DNA of 64,000 nt from Rhizobium tropici CIAT 899 (GTDB lineage Bacteria > Pseudomonadota > Alphaproteobacteria > Rhizobiales > Rhizobiaceae), in the NCBI RefSeq assembly GCF_000330885.1, contig NC_020059.1, positions 1,353,001 to 1,417,000 on the forward strand, read 5' to 3'. Below the pieces are notes generated by a model. The model did no database searches. It was given only the letters and a program-made list of their open reading frames with translations, and was not told the origin of the DNA. The translations under genes were made by a program, and so were the position numbers. This document shows, piece by piece, positions 29,171 through 38,199 of the stretch. Positions within the stretch are counted from its first letter, which is position 1. Each line of letters starts with the position of its first letter.

Positions 29171-30406
29171 ATGCCCTCTTTCAGCTTCATTCACGCCGCC
29201 GATCTGCATCTTGGCAGCCCGTTCCAGGGCCTTGCCTTGAAGGATGCCGCCGTTGCGGCGGTCTTCGTCGAAGCGAGCCGCAAGGCGTTCTCGACCCTTG
29301 TGGGGCTGGCGATCGAAAAGCAGGTGGATTTCTTCGTCATCGCCGGCGATGTCTATGATGGCGACTGGAAGGACAACAAGATCGGCCTGTTCTTCAATCG
29401 CGAAATGGCGCGGCTGGAGAGGGCGGGCATTCTGGTCTATCTGCTGCGCGGCAATCACGATGCGGCGAGCGTCATCACCAAGACCATCACTCTGCCAGCA
29501 AACGTCCATGAATTTCCGACCGGCAAGCCGGGCAGTGTCAAGCTGGAGGCGCTGAAGGTGGCGCTGCACGGCCAGGGCTTTGCCGAACGCTCCGCCAACG
29601 ACAATCTGGCGATCACCTATCCGGCACCCGTTTCCGGCTGGTTCAATATCGGCATTCTCCATACCTCGCTCACCGGCCGCGAGCCGCACGCACCCTACGC
29701 GCCGTGCTCCGTCGATGATCTGCGCTCGCGCGGTTATGATTATTGGGCGCTCGGCCATGTGCATGATTATGAAGTGGTCGCGCAGGACCCGCTCGTCATC
29801 TTTCCGGGCAATCTGCAGGGCCGCAACATCCGCGAGCGCGGCGCCAAGGGAGCGGTGCTGGTAACCGTCGAAGACGGGCGGATCGATCATCAGCGTCTGA
29901 TCGTCGATGAGGCGCGCTTTGCGCAAGTCGATATCGTGGTTGGACCGGAGGACGATCAGGCGGCGATCCTGCGTCATGTGGAGCAGGCGGTACGGCCCTT
30001 GGCCGATGAGATGGCAGGGCGCATGACCGCGCTGCGCGTCCGGCTTTCCGGCGTAACGCCGCTGCAGGGTGCGATCGCTGCCAACCGTCAGCAATGGCGC
30101 GACGAGGTGGAAGCGGCCTGCCATCGCGTGCATGAGGATATCTGGCTGGAAAAGCTGGAGCTGCGGCTGGAACCGCCGCCGGAGAGAGCAGCGGACACGG
30201 ACGGCGCGCTCGATCTGCGCCAGCTCCTCGCTGAACATGCCGGCGATGCTGATATAGCCGTGGAAGCAGGTCGGTTGATCGACGAGATCGCCGTGCGCCT
30301 GCCGGGTGGCCTTGGCGCAACGGAACTGCCGCTGGACGACAGCATGGACACTCTCATCGAAGAGGCGCGGCAACTGCTGCTGGCGCGCGGGCAGGGAGCA
30401 GGCTGA
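29171..30406 (+). CDS. YhaO/SbcD-like metallophosphoesterase
   Basis: 411 residues. N-terminal calcineurin-like phosphoesterase with all five metal motifs: 'DLHLGSPFQG', 'GDVYDGDW', 'GNHDAA', 'GILHTS' and 'GHVHDYE'. It is related to SbcD/Mre11 DNA nucleases and most like the YhaO group, here fused to no other domain. The C-terminal third would contact the partner ATPase. The next gene, encoding that ATPase, overlaps it by one base (TGATG), so the two are coupled. Confidence 0.88.
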   Translation: MPSFSFIHAADLHLGSPFQGLALKDAAVAAVFVEASRKAFSTLVGLAIEKQVDFFVIAGDVYDGDWKDNKIGLFFNREMARLERAGILVYLLRGNHDAASVITKTITLPANVHEFPTGKPGSVKLEALKVALHGQGFAERSANDNLAITYPAPVSGWFNIGILHTSLTGREPHAPYAPCSVDDLRSRGYDYWALGHVHDYEVVAQDPLVIFPGNLQGRNIRERGAKGAVLVTVEDGRIDHQRLIVDEARFAQVDIVVGPEDDQAAILRHVEQAVRPLADEMAGRMTALRVRLSGVTPLQGAIAANRQQWRDEVEAACHRVHEDIWLEKLELRLEPPPERAADTDGALDLRQLLAEHAGDADIAVEAGRLIDEIAVRLPGGLGATELPLDDSMDTLIEEARQLLLARGQGAG

Positions 30407-33400
30407 TGCGCTTCGCCCGGCTCGATATTCTCCGCTACGGCGCGCTGACCGATCGATCGATCGATTTTCGCCCCGATGCACGGCTGCATGTGATCTATGG
30501 TCCGAACGAAGCGGGTAAATCCTCGGCTTTAAGCGCGATCTCAGATCTTCTCTTCGGTTTCCCGGCCGCTGCTGAGCAAAGCTTCCTGCATGAGCCGAAT
30601 ACCCTGCGGATCGGCGCCGATCTCAGCGCGCGCGATGGCGCATGCTTAAGTTTTCGCCGCCGCCGTGGCCGCAAGGGGACGCTTCTCGCGCCCGATGACA
30701 AGGAGACGGCGCTTGCCGACGATGCGCTTGCGCCCTTCCTCGGCAATCTGAGCCGCGATGTCTTCGAGCGCGCCTTCGGCCTCGATTCACAGCGGCTGCG
30801 GCAGGGTGCGACTGCCATGCTGCGCAGCGGCGGCGAGATCGGCAGCTTGCTGTTTTCTGCAGCGTCCGGGCTTACCGGTCTGTCGCGCCTGCGCCAGTCG
30901 CTGGAAGCGGAGGCTGAAAGCATCTATGCAGCCCGACGTTCGAAGGACCGCGGCTTCTACCAGGCTCTCGATCGCTATGAGAATGCCCGTAAGGCTGAGC
31001 GGGACAACGAGCTGAAATCCGGCGACTGGAAGAAGCTTCTTGCCGAGGCGTCCGAATTGGAAGCGGAGCTGGAGCGCCTGCAGGCGGAGCGCCGCGGCAC
31101 GCGCGAGGCGCTGGATCGGCTCAAGCGGCTGAAGACCCTGCAGCCGTTGCTTGCCGAGATCGATGCGGAAAACCTTGCACTCGACGGCCTTTCCGATCTC
31201 GCCGCCATACCGAACGGTTTCGCCGACCGGCTTGAACAGAAGCTGCGCGATAAACAGACGAGCGAAGAGGAACTGCGCCGTGCTCAACAAGCCGTTGTGC
31301 GTGCCGAGGAAGACCTCGCGCGTGTTCACGTCGATGAAGCGCTGCTCCAAATGTCGGGCGATATCACCCAGCTCTTTGCAGATACCGGCAACTACCGTGC
31401 TCAACGGCAGGACCTGCCGCGCGTCGATCAGGAACTCGCTGGCTACGACACGACGCTTTCCCAACTTGCCCGCCGTCTCGGTCTTGCCGAGGCCGAGCTG
31501 GAGCGGCAGCAGCCGAGTGACCTCGACCGCGCGCGCCTGTCCGAATTGGTGGACGAAGGCCGGCAGCTCGCGCGGCAGCTGCAGTCGCTTGCCGAGCAGG
31601 CTGACAGCGAGCGCAGGCAGCTTACCACTCTGGAGAGGGACAGCCTTAACGGACGACTGATCGATCCGAGACCTTATATTGACCAGCTTGAGGCTTTGGG
31701 CAGCGATCTCTCCGCCTTGGCTCGCCTTGATGGGCTGGAAACCCAGATACGCCGCATCGAGGCCGATCTTCACGAGGCGGCCGGACGGCTGCAGCCACCG
31801 GTCAGTGACATCGATGTATTGTTTTCTGTGCCGCTTCCGGAAGCGACGGAGATTACGGGACATCGCGATGCGATCGACGCCGCTCGATCGAAGGTGCGCG
31901 ATGCCACCGGCAAGCTGCAGACTTATGATGAGCAGCTGGCGGAAATAGCACGAATCCTCGCGGATGCCGAGCGCACCGGGCCGGTTGTTACGCGCGAACA
32001 GATCGTCGCCGAGCGCGAAAGCCGTGATGCGCAATGGTCCTCCATCCAGCAGAAATGGACCGAGGGCGCAGCTCCGGAAGCTAAGGCGCTTGCCGCATTG
32101 ACTGTTGGGGTGGCTGAGGCCGATCGTCTGGCCGATGCCGCCCTGAGCGATGCGGATCGTGTCGCGCGCCACGCCGACTATCGTTTGCGGCAGGCGCGTC
32201 TGCTGCGGGAGCGGGAGGAGGCTTCTAGACGGCTGAAGAGCTACGAGAAAGCGCTGAAGGATGCACAGGCAGCCTTTGCGGCGCTTTTTGTACCCTGCGG
32301 CGTCGACGCGCTTGATCCATCGACGATGCTGGAATGGCGCCGCGGAGTGGAGCTGCTGCGACGCGAGCGCAAGGCTTTGCGGGATTTAGTCGATCAACGG
32401 GATGAGAATGCACTGGCGGAAGGTCGAGTTTTGCCGGCTCTGCAGGATATCGTCGAGGCGACCGGCTACAAGAGCGGCCGCCTTCCGCCGGCTGCGATTG
32501 CGGAAGGCTTGCGCAAGCATCTGCGCCTTCTGTCCGAGCGCTGGAGCGAAAGCCGCACGCGGGAAGGCGAGATCGGGGCCGCGCGTGATCGGCTGGCTCG
32601 CTTCGACGATCAGCAGCAGCTCTTGGAACGTCAGCAGGTCGCTTGGCGCGCCGCCTTCGCCAAGGCCGTCGAACTGCTCCGGCTGCCGTCCGACACGACC
32701 CTGGAGATGGCGAATGTTGCCCTGAAGGCATGGCAGGAACTGCCCGATGTCCTAGCGGAGCGGGAGAACCGTCTGCGCCGGGTTAGCGGCATGCGCCGCG
32801 ACATGGCCGATTTCGAGCGGCGGTTGGCAACGCTTGCCGCCAACAGCGGCTATGAGCTGGATCATCTGCCGCCGGATGCCGCTGCCGAGGCGCTGCATAC
32901 CCGGGTCAACGCCATGCGCGGAGAGCTGAAAAAGCGCGACGGTCTCGAAGAGGAGCGGCAGCGCTGGCAGGGCATGGTAACACGCCAGGAGGCAGCGCTC
33001 GCCGCCGTTGCCGTCGAACTCGACCAGCTAACCGCGGATCTTCGCGGTGTCGACGATCTTCCCGCACTGCTCTCGCGACTGCGCGAACGTGCGCGTCTCG
33101 CCGCACGGCTTGCCGAAAGCCGCGATCGATTCCGCCAGCAGGCTGACGGCAAGGCCGAAGACGAGCTTCGCGCCGAGCTTGCCGGCTTTGAGCGGGTTGC
33201 AGCCGATCTCGAAATCGAGCGGTTGACCGAGGAGGATCAGCGGCAGTTCGCCATGCATGGTGAGCTTTCGGCCCGGCTGGCTGAGAACCGCCGCCAACGA
33301 CAGGCTCTGGAAACTGGGGTCAGCGCAGAATACGCAGTTTTCGAGAGGCTTGCGGCTGAGCAGGAGGCAAAGGACTTTGCCCGGCAATGGGTTGTCCTCA

Positions 33401-33861
33401 AGGTCGCAGCGCGAATGCTGGCTGGCTCGATGGAAGCCTATCGCGAAAAGCAGGCCGATCCCGTCATCAGTCGGGCGGGCGAGTTGTTCTCGCAGCTGAC
33501 CGGCGGTCGTTTCTCCCGTCTTGTCGAAGCGCATGATGAAAGCGATACGCTGCAATTGCTGGCCGAGCGTGCGGCAGGCGAGCGTGTGCCGCTTGACGGC
33601 TTGAGCGAGGGAACGGGCGATCAGCTTTATCTCGCGCTGCGGCTGGCATTTCTCGAGGATTACTCCGCCCGCAACGAGCCTGCGCCGCTAATCGTCGACG
33701 ATATTTTCCAAACGTTCGACGACGAGCGCGTCAGCGCCGGTCTGCAGGTGCTGGCTGCTACGGCCGATCGTTTCCAGACGATCCTGTTTACCCATGAAAA
33801 GAGCGTAGTCGAGATCGCCAAGAGCGAGATCGGCCGAGGTCTCGATCTCATTCAGCTTTGA
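30406..33861 (+). CDS. YhaN/SbcC-like AAA ATPase with long coiled coil
   Basis: 1151 residues. N-terminal ATPase half with Walker A 'GPNEAGKSS' (about 34-42), a central coiled coil of roughly 700 residues rich in E/R/Q/L, and a C-terminal half with the signature 'LSEGTGDQLYLALRLAF' and Walker B 'PLIVDDIFQTFDDERV'. That is the SMC/Rad50/SbcC layout, of the YhaN subgroup. With the upstream nuclease it should form a DNA end-processing complex. The canonical zinc-hook CxxC is not evident in the middle. Confidence 0.88.
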   Translation: MRFARLDILRYGALTDRSIDFRPDARLHVIYGPNEAGKSSALSAISDLLFGFPAAAEQSFLHEPNTLRIGADLSARDGACLSFRRRRGRKGTLLAPDDKETALADDALAPFLGNLSRDVFERAFGLDSQRLRQGATAMLRSGGEIGSLLFSAASGLTGLSRLRQSLEAEAESIYAARRSKDRGFYQALDRYENARKAERDNELKSGDWKKLLAEASELEAELERLQAERRGTREALDRLKRLKTLQPLLAEIDAENLALDGLSDLAAIPNGFADRLEQKLRDKQTSEEELRRAQQAVVRAEEDLARVHVDEALLQMSGDITQLFADTGNYRAQRQDLPRVDQELAGYDTTLSQLARRLGLAEAELERQQPSDLDRARLSELVDEGRQLARQLQSLAEQADSERRQLTTLERDSLNGRLIDPRPYIDQLEALGSDLSALARLDGLETQIRRIEADLHEAAGRLQPPVSDIDVLFSVPLPEATEITGHRDAIDAARSKVRDATGKLQTYDEQLAEIARILADAERTGPVVTREQIVAERESRDAQWSSIQQKWTEGAAPEAKALAALTVGVAEADRLADAALSDADRVARHADYRLRQARLLREREEASRRLKSYEKALKDAQAAFAALFVPCGVDALDPSTMLEWRRGVELLRRERKALRDLVDQRDENALAEGRVLPALQDIVEATGYKSGRLPPAAIAEGLRKHLRLLSERWSESRTREGEIGAARDRLARFDDQQQLLERQQVAWRAAFAKAVELLRLPSDTTLEMANVALKAWQELPDVLAERENRLRRVSGMRRDMADFERRLATLAANSGYELDHLPPDAAAEALHTRVNAMRGELKKRDGLEEERQRWQGMVTRQEAALAAVAVELDQLTADLRGVDDLPALLSRLRERARLAARLAESRDRFRQQADGKAEDELRAELAGFERVAADLEIERLTEEDQRQFAMHGELSARLAENRRQRQALETGVSAEYAVFERLAAEQEAKDFARQWVVLKVAARMLAGSMEAYREKQADPVISRAGELFSQLTGGRFSRLVEAHDESDTLQLLAERAAGERVPLDGLSEGTGDQLYLALRLAFLEDYSARNEPAPLIVDDIFQTFDDERVSAGLQVLAATADRFQTILFTHEKSVVEIAKSEIGRGLDLIQL

Positions 33862-33948
33862 CGAGGAACGGTCGCGGATCGGGCTATGGCTGTTCCAGCA
33901 AAAGTGCGAAGCGGTTTAGCGTCCGGAACTGCGTAAAAACAGGAACAT

Positions 33949-33987
33949 AGAGCATTTTCGCGATTCGAAGAAAAGCGGAAATGCTCT
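33949..33987. repeat. Extragenic palindrome, split off at the IS insertion site
   Basis: 13-bp near-perfect stem (33949-33961 with 33975-33987; one G-T mismatch/wobble). AGAGCATTT-type palindromes of this form recur between genes in Rhizobium genomes as I recall them. It would sit just behind the glycosyltransferase stop codon before the IS arrived and may have acted as its terminator. Confidence 0.55.
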
Positions 33988-33988
33988 A

Positions 33989-34007
33989 GGCTATGGTGAC
34001 GATTTAA
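33989..34007. repeat. IS terminal inverted repeat (left)
   Basis: Matches the inverted right end at 18 of 19 positions; preceded by TA. Confidence 0.9.
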
Positions 34008-34443
34008 CTATTTGAGCCAGATTGCAATTGCAGCGATGATGACGAACCCTCTGAAGTTGACGAGGAGTTTGTCGTATCGGGTAGCCACGCGACGGAATTG
34101 CTTGAGCTTTGCAAAGAAGCGCTCCACGAGGTTGCGTTCCTTGTAGAGGCCCCAATTGCAGGCATGCGGGCGTCGTCGCCCGGGTCGTGGTGGAATGACC
34201 GGAACAGCGCCGGCGTCCAGAATGGTGTCGTGGAAGTGTTCGGCATCATAGGCTCGGTCGGCGATGACGTGGCTGGGATTGAGGCCATGGAGCAATTCCT
34301 TGCCATAAATCACATCGCCACGGTGTCCCGGTGCAAGTACGAAGCGCACCGGTAGCCCCAAAGCATCCACGACGGCGTGGATCTTGGTGCCTAGCCCGCC
34401 GCGTGAGCGGCCAAGGCCCTGGGCGTCCGCTCCCCCCTTTTTC
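34008..34443 (-). CDS. IS5-family transposase, second frame (OrfB)
   Basis: Continuation of the transposase after frameshifting: from the slippery run it reads 'KKGGADAQGLGRSRGGLGTKIHAVVDALG' and goes on with the DDE domain ('IADRAYDAEHFHD' with the second Asp, and 'NLVERFFAKLKQFRRVATRYDK' with the Glu). Without frameshift the first ATG-like start is at 34370. No premature stop is seen, so the fused transposase of about 250 residues should be functional. Confidence 0.88.
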
Positions 34444-34768
34444 GCCGGGCGCCAGCGGCTTGAGGCTGGGCACGGATGGAGGTGGAATCGATCGAGACCC
34501 AGTCAAGGTCCGCTTCTCGCGCTAACGCCTCGAACAAACTTTCGAGGACACCCATCTCGATCCAGCGGTAATAGCGCCGCTTGACGGTCTGGTAGTTGCC
34601 ATAACCTTCGGGTAAATCACGCCAACGTCCACCAGAGCGGGCCATCCAGACCAGCGCCTCGACGAACCGCCTGTTATTGGAGCGCGGACCACGACGCCCC
34701 TTGCGTCCTCCCGGCACAAACGGCTCGATCCGAGACCACTGTTCCGCACTGAGCCTATCGATATCCAT
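34391..34768 (-). CDS. IS5-family transposase, first frame (OrfA)
   Basis: 125 codons. The N-terminal DUF4096-type domain 'LSAEQWSRIEPFVPGGRKGRRGPRSNNRRFVEALVWMARSGGRWRDLPEGYGNYQTVKRRYYRWIEMGVLESLF' is typical, followed by 'WVSIDSTSIRAQPQAAGA' with the first catalytic Asp. A slippery run (34432-34442) then allows shift into the second frame. Read straight through it ends early at 34391. Confidence 0.9.
   Translation of the reverse strand: MDIDRLSAEQWSRIEPFVPGGRKGRRGPRSNNRRFVEALVWMARSGGRWRDLPEGYGNYQTVKRRYYRWIEMGVLESLFEALAREADLDWVSIDSTSIRAQPQAAGARRKRGERTPRALAAHAAG
34432..34442 (-). promoter_or_regulatory. Programmed ribosomal frameshift site of the IS transposase
   Basis: AAAAAGGGGGG on the minus strand, where the OrfA frame (R-K-R-G-E) and the OrfB frame (K-K-G-G-A) overlap. 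Runs of this kind are the usual frameshift signal of IS427-type elements. Confidence 0.75.
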
Positions 34769-34828
34769 GACCGACCTCCAAAAATCAGTCTTGAATCTGA
34801 TTTGCTCCTCACTGGGAACCCCAAATCC

Positions 34829-34847
34829 TTAAATCGTCACCACAGCC
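34829..34847. repeat. IS terminal inverted repeat (right)
   Basis: Inverse of the left end with one difference; followed by TA. Confidence 0.9.
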
Positions 34848-37054
34848 TAAGACATCGACGGGATATGCAGGCGCGTCGGCACCACGATCTTGGGGTCCGA
34901 TTTATCGCGGCTGTAGGCCGGATTGAGCGCGCGATCGATGAAGCCCCGTGTCGCGTGCAGCCGGCGCAGGTTCTGCTTCTCCTGCTCGAAGCGCTTCTTT
35001 CGTTCGCCGGATTTGTCCGAGCCGCGCGACAGCGATTCATGGTGATAAAGGCAGGCGAAGGGTGTCCAAATGATGCGATAGCCTGCCTTGTGCGCCCGCA
35101 GACAATAATCCACGTCATTATAGGCGACCGCGAAATTCTCTTCGTCGAAGAGGCCGATGTTGCGAAGGCAGTCACCCGAGATCAGCATCACGGCGCCAGT
35201 TACGCAGGTCATCGTGTTGCGCACATGCAGCCGGTTCATCGGCCCACCGAACTCCTTCGGCTTGTTCAAGTACCAGTGACCGGCAAGCCCGCCGAACCCT
35301 ACTACCACACCGGCATGCTGCATATTGTCGTTCGAGAAGAGCAGTTTGGCGCCGACGATGCCCGCTCCGTCATAGGCAAGACAGGAAACCATCTCCTTCA
35401 GCCAGCCTGGTTCGATGACTTCGACGTCATTGTTGAGGATGAGGCAGTGCTCGCCCGTGGCAGCGTTCAGGCCGCGATTGACCGAGCGTGAGAAATTGAA
35501 GGGTTCCCGATTGATGACGGCCGAAAAGCGAGGCTGGCTTTTGCGATAGTGCTCGTAGAGATCGAGAACGGCCTGGTCAGCGGAGCCGTTGTCGACGACC
35601 AGGACTTCAAGATTGGGGTAATCTGTCTTTTCGAAGAGATCGCCGAGAATGCGCGAGATCAGATCGAAATTGTCCTTGCTCGGAATGATAACAGAGATTT
35701 TCGGCCATTCGCGGGGCGCATCGAAGATAACGCGGTGCAAGGTCTTGGTGAGAGCGCCGTCAACAGAGACTGTCTGCCGCTGTCGTGCGAACCGTTCGGC
35801 CAGGGCCTTTCTGGCGTTGGCGGTTGCGGCATCCATGAATTGGCGTGAATAGGTCTTGCCGTTGCGGCGCCACCAGTAAGCGGGATAGGGCAGGTGGAGA
35901 ATGCTTTCCTCGGGAACGCCCTCCACGTAGCGCAGCAGCAGATCGTAATCCTGCGAGCCGTCGTAGCCGGTACGGAGATAACCGATTTCCCGAAGGCGGC
36001 TGTGGCGATAGATGGAGAAGTGATTGATGTAGTTGACGCCCGTCAGCAGTACGGAATCATAGGCCGGCTTCAACATGACGCCGGTCGGCCTCAGGGTGTC
36101 GTCGACCACAAGTTCGTCCGTATAGAGAAAATTGGCATCCGGATTTTGCTCCAGCGTGTGCCGGATGAGCTTGAAGGCATGCGGCGCGATCACATCGTCA
36201 TGATCCAGAAAGGCGATCCATTGCCCCTTTGCTTGGGACAGGCCGGCATTGGTTGCAGCCGCGATGCCGCCGTTGCGCTCCTTCAGCACGAGGCGGACAT
36301 TGTCCTTTGATTGCTGGCTCTGATACCACTGCCGCGTTTCCGGAGATGTCGAGCCATCATCGCTCAGGATGAGCTCGGCTCCCATTTCCCCCTGTGCTTC
36401 GAAGGATCTGACGAGATCATCCAGATAGCGCGGCGGAGCATTATAGACTGGAACAACGACGCTCAGCCAGGTTCCCGCCGTCGCCGGCACCGATGTTGTC
36501 TCCAGTTCTGCGGCAAGCCTGTAGCTCGCCTCGGCATATTGTATCGTCAGACTAGGAGCGCGTTGCCGCAAGCGCAGTCTGGGCAATTTCAGCCAATACT
36601 GGGGCAGTCTGCCGAGATCGATACGTTTGGTTTGTTCCTCGCTTCGAAGAAGGGTTGCAATATATCTTTCGGCTGATTTTTCGGATGCAAAAGCCCTGGC
36701 GGCAAACTTGAACGATGTCGGAAAACTGGCTGGATCGGCACGCAGGGCGCAGATCGAGCCAACCGAGCCGATATCCGCGGTGATGACGAAGCGGTTTCCT
36801 TCCGGGAGGGAAACCGTATCCTTCTCGCGGAAACCATAACCGCGATTGATATAGAGTTTCGGATCTATGGGCTCGCTGGTCGCGGCCACATGGATGACGA
36901 CCAGCTTCTTTCGCAAGGGCGAGAACCTGATCTCGAAAGCCGGATCATCCCCCAGGGATTTCCATAGGCCGAGATGGGCTTCAGCGGATATTTCCCGTTC
37001 AAGATCGGCGTTTGGTATGATTTTGAGTGTCATCGAAATATTGGTTTCATCCAC
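34847..37054 (-). CDS. Double-domain family-2 glycosyltransferase
   Basis: 735 residues from a GTG at 37054, or 728 from an ATG at 37033. About 190 N-terminal residues without recognised fold are followed by two GT-A (GT2) domains: the first from 'WLSVVVPVYNAPPRYLDDLV' with 'SDDGS' and 'FLDHDDVI', the second from 'PKISVIIPSKDNFDLISRI' with 'VDNGSAD', 'LNNDVEV' and the acceptor motif 'NDVDYCLRAHKAGYRI'. It would add two sugars in making a surface polysaccharide, in the cytoplasm. Last gene of the minus-strand capsule operon. Its TAG stop is completed by the first base of the inserted IS. Confidence 0.92.
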   Translation of the reverse strand: MDETNISMTLKIIPNADLEREISAEAHLGLWKSLGDDPAFEIRFSPLRKKLVVIHVAATSEPIDPKLYINRGYGFREKDTVSLPEGNRFVITADIGSVGSICALRADPASFPTSFKFAARAFASEKSAERYIATLLRSEEQTKRIDLGRLPQYWLKLPRLRLRQRAPSLTIQYAEASYRLAAELETTSVPATAGTWLSVVVPVYNAPPRYLDDLVRSFEAQGEMGAELILSDDGSTSPETRQWYQSQQSKDNVRLVLKERNGGIAAATNAGLSQAKGQWIAFLDHDDVIAPHAFKLIRHTLEQNPDANFLYTDELVVDDTLRPTGVMLKPAYDSVLLTGVNYINHFSIYRHSRLREIGYLRTGYDGSQDYDLLLRYVEGVPEESILHLPYPAYWWRRNGKTYSRQFMDAATANARKALAERFARQRQTVSVDGALTKTLHRVIFDAPREWPKISVIIPSKDNFDLISRILGDLFEKTDYPNLEVLVVDNGSADQAVLDLYEHYRKSQPRFSAVINREPFNFSRSVNRGLNAATGEHCLILNNDVEVIEPGWLKEMVSCLAYDGAGIVGAKLLFSNDNMQHAGVVVGFGGLAGHWYLNKPKEFGGPMNRLHVRNTMTCVTGAVMLISGDCLRNIGLFDEENFAVAYNDVDYCLRAHKAGYRIIWTPFACLYHHESLSRGSDKSGERKKRFEQEKQNLRRLHATRGFIDRALNPAYSRDKSDPKIVVPTRLHIPSMS

Positions 37055-37076
37055 ATGCTGGAAGGAAATTCAAGCT

Positions 37077-38183
37077 CTAGTCGGCACCGCTGAGAGGCTC
37101 AAAACGAATGCCGGGAAATGTCGGGCTCGCGTGCTGCCGCATTTTCTCGATCGAGCAACGCGTAGCGTCGCGGGCAGAAAGCCGGCGGGCGTGGTCGCCA
37201 ACGAGCAGATCGATGGCAGCCATCCACTCTTCGGCGGTGTTGCCAATGTGAAGCTCGCCAGGGACGGCACATCGTTCGAAGGTGGGGCACCGGGAAAAGA
37301 TCGCTGCCGCCTGCAGGCGGCTGATATCGATCCGTTTGGTGTCGGAGCGGCTTGCATTGGTCTTTCCCGACAGGAGAGGCGCCAAAGCGATGTCGGCTTG
37401 GTGATGCATTGTCTTGGCGAGATAGGCTGGCCAGGGCAATGGCGGGATGATGGTCATTTTCGCCGGGTCGATCCCCTGTTGGCTCCAGCGCCGGGCGAGG
37501 GAGCCGGCGGCAAAAACCTCAAAATGAAGGTTGCCGTGTTTTTGCATCGCAGCCTTGATGATCGGCATCAGGAACTCGTGTTCCCGGCGATGCACGCCGG
37601 TGGCATGATAGACCATCTTCAGCGGCCGGACGCTTTCATTGCGGCTATTGATTGCGATTTCAGGCGCATCCGCCGGAAGGGGACGCAGAATATCGATCCT
37701 GTGGCTTTTCATCGCGAGTGCATTTGCCAGGGCATCGGTGGAGGTCCACACGTGAGTGAGCAGCCTGTTGATCCTTGGCAGCGGGCGGACCGCCAGTTTG
37801 ATCAGCCTGAACTTATAGAGCCACCCTGCTTCGTTCCCGGTAACAACAGCCGGAATGTCGTCGTCGACGAAATAGGCCACCCCGGCGAGGGTGTCCCGCC
37901 TTTCCTCCAACCAGCGCAATTGCGGCCGCTTGATGTAGCGGCAGATGATGACGAAGAGCCCATCACTATCGATAGCATCCAATGGATCATCGAGGCCTTT
38001 CATGATGACTTCAATGTGGTCGAGTGTTTTGGCGCGCTCGTCGAGATAGTAGCTGAAGCTCGGATTGGGGTTGCGCGATAAGATGAGCAGGCGCCTTGCC
38101 ACGCGCTCGCCATGCTGCGGCGGTGCCCCGAAGGGCCGCGGTCTTGGAAGCAGTTGGTAGAGGATGTCGCGTAAAACTTGCAT
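37077..38183 (-). CDS. Putative glycosyltransferase (group 1-like)
   Basis: 368 residues from the ATG at 38181-38183; the longer frame to 38255 would run into the upstream gene. Alternating Rossmann-like strands ('GLFVIICRYIKRP', 'VAYFVDDDIPAVV', 'KMVYHATGVHRREHEFLMP', 'FEVFAAGS', 'IALAPLLSGKTNASRSDTKRID') fit a GT-B type enzyme, but the family signature is weak. It lies between a KpsE-like gene (16 bases) and the double glycosyltransferase (about 20-45 bases), so a role in the same polysaccharide is likely. Confidence 0.7.
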   Translation of the reverse strand: MQVLRDILYQLLPRPRPFGAPPQHGERVARRLLILSRNPNPSFSYYLDERAKTLDHIEVIMKGLDDPLDAIDSDGLFVIICRYIKRPQLRWLEERRDTLAGVAYFVDDDIPAVVTGNEAGWLYKFRLIKLAVRPLPRINRLLTHVWTSTDALANALAMKSHRIDILRPLPADAPEIAINSRNESVRPLKMVYHATGVHRREHEFLMPIIKAAMQKHGNLHFEVFAAGSLARRWSQQGIDPAKMTIIPPLPWPAYLAKTMHHQADIALAPLLSGKTNASRSDTKRIDISRLQAAAIFSRCPTFERCAVPGELHIGNTAEEWMAAIDLLVGDHARRLSARDATRCSIEKMRQHASPTFPGIRFEPLSGAD

Positions 38184-38199
38184 GGGTTTCCGCGCGACA

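Larger units (their letters stand above)
33989..34847 (-). mobile_element. IS5-family (IS427-type) insertion sequence, complete
   Basis: 859 bases with 19-bp terminal inverted repeats differing at one base (33989-34007 and 34829-34847; both begin GGCT at the outer end) and a TA target duplication on each side (33987-33988 and 34848-34849). It carries the two overlapping transposase frames expected for the IS427 group. Nothing appears deleted. It is inserted in the stop codon of the adjoining glycosyltransferase gene. Confidence 0.92.
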
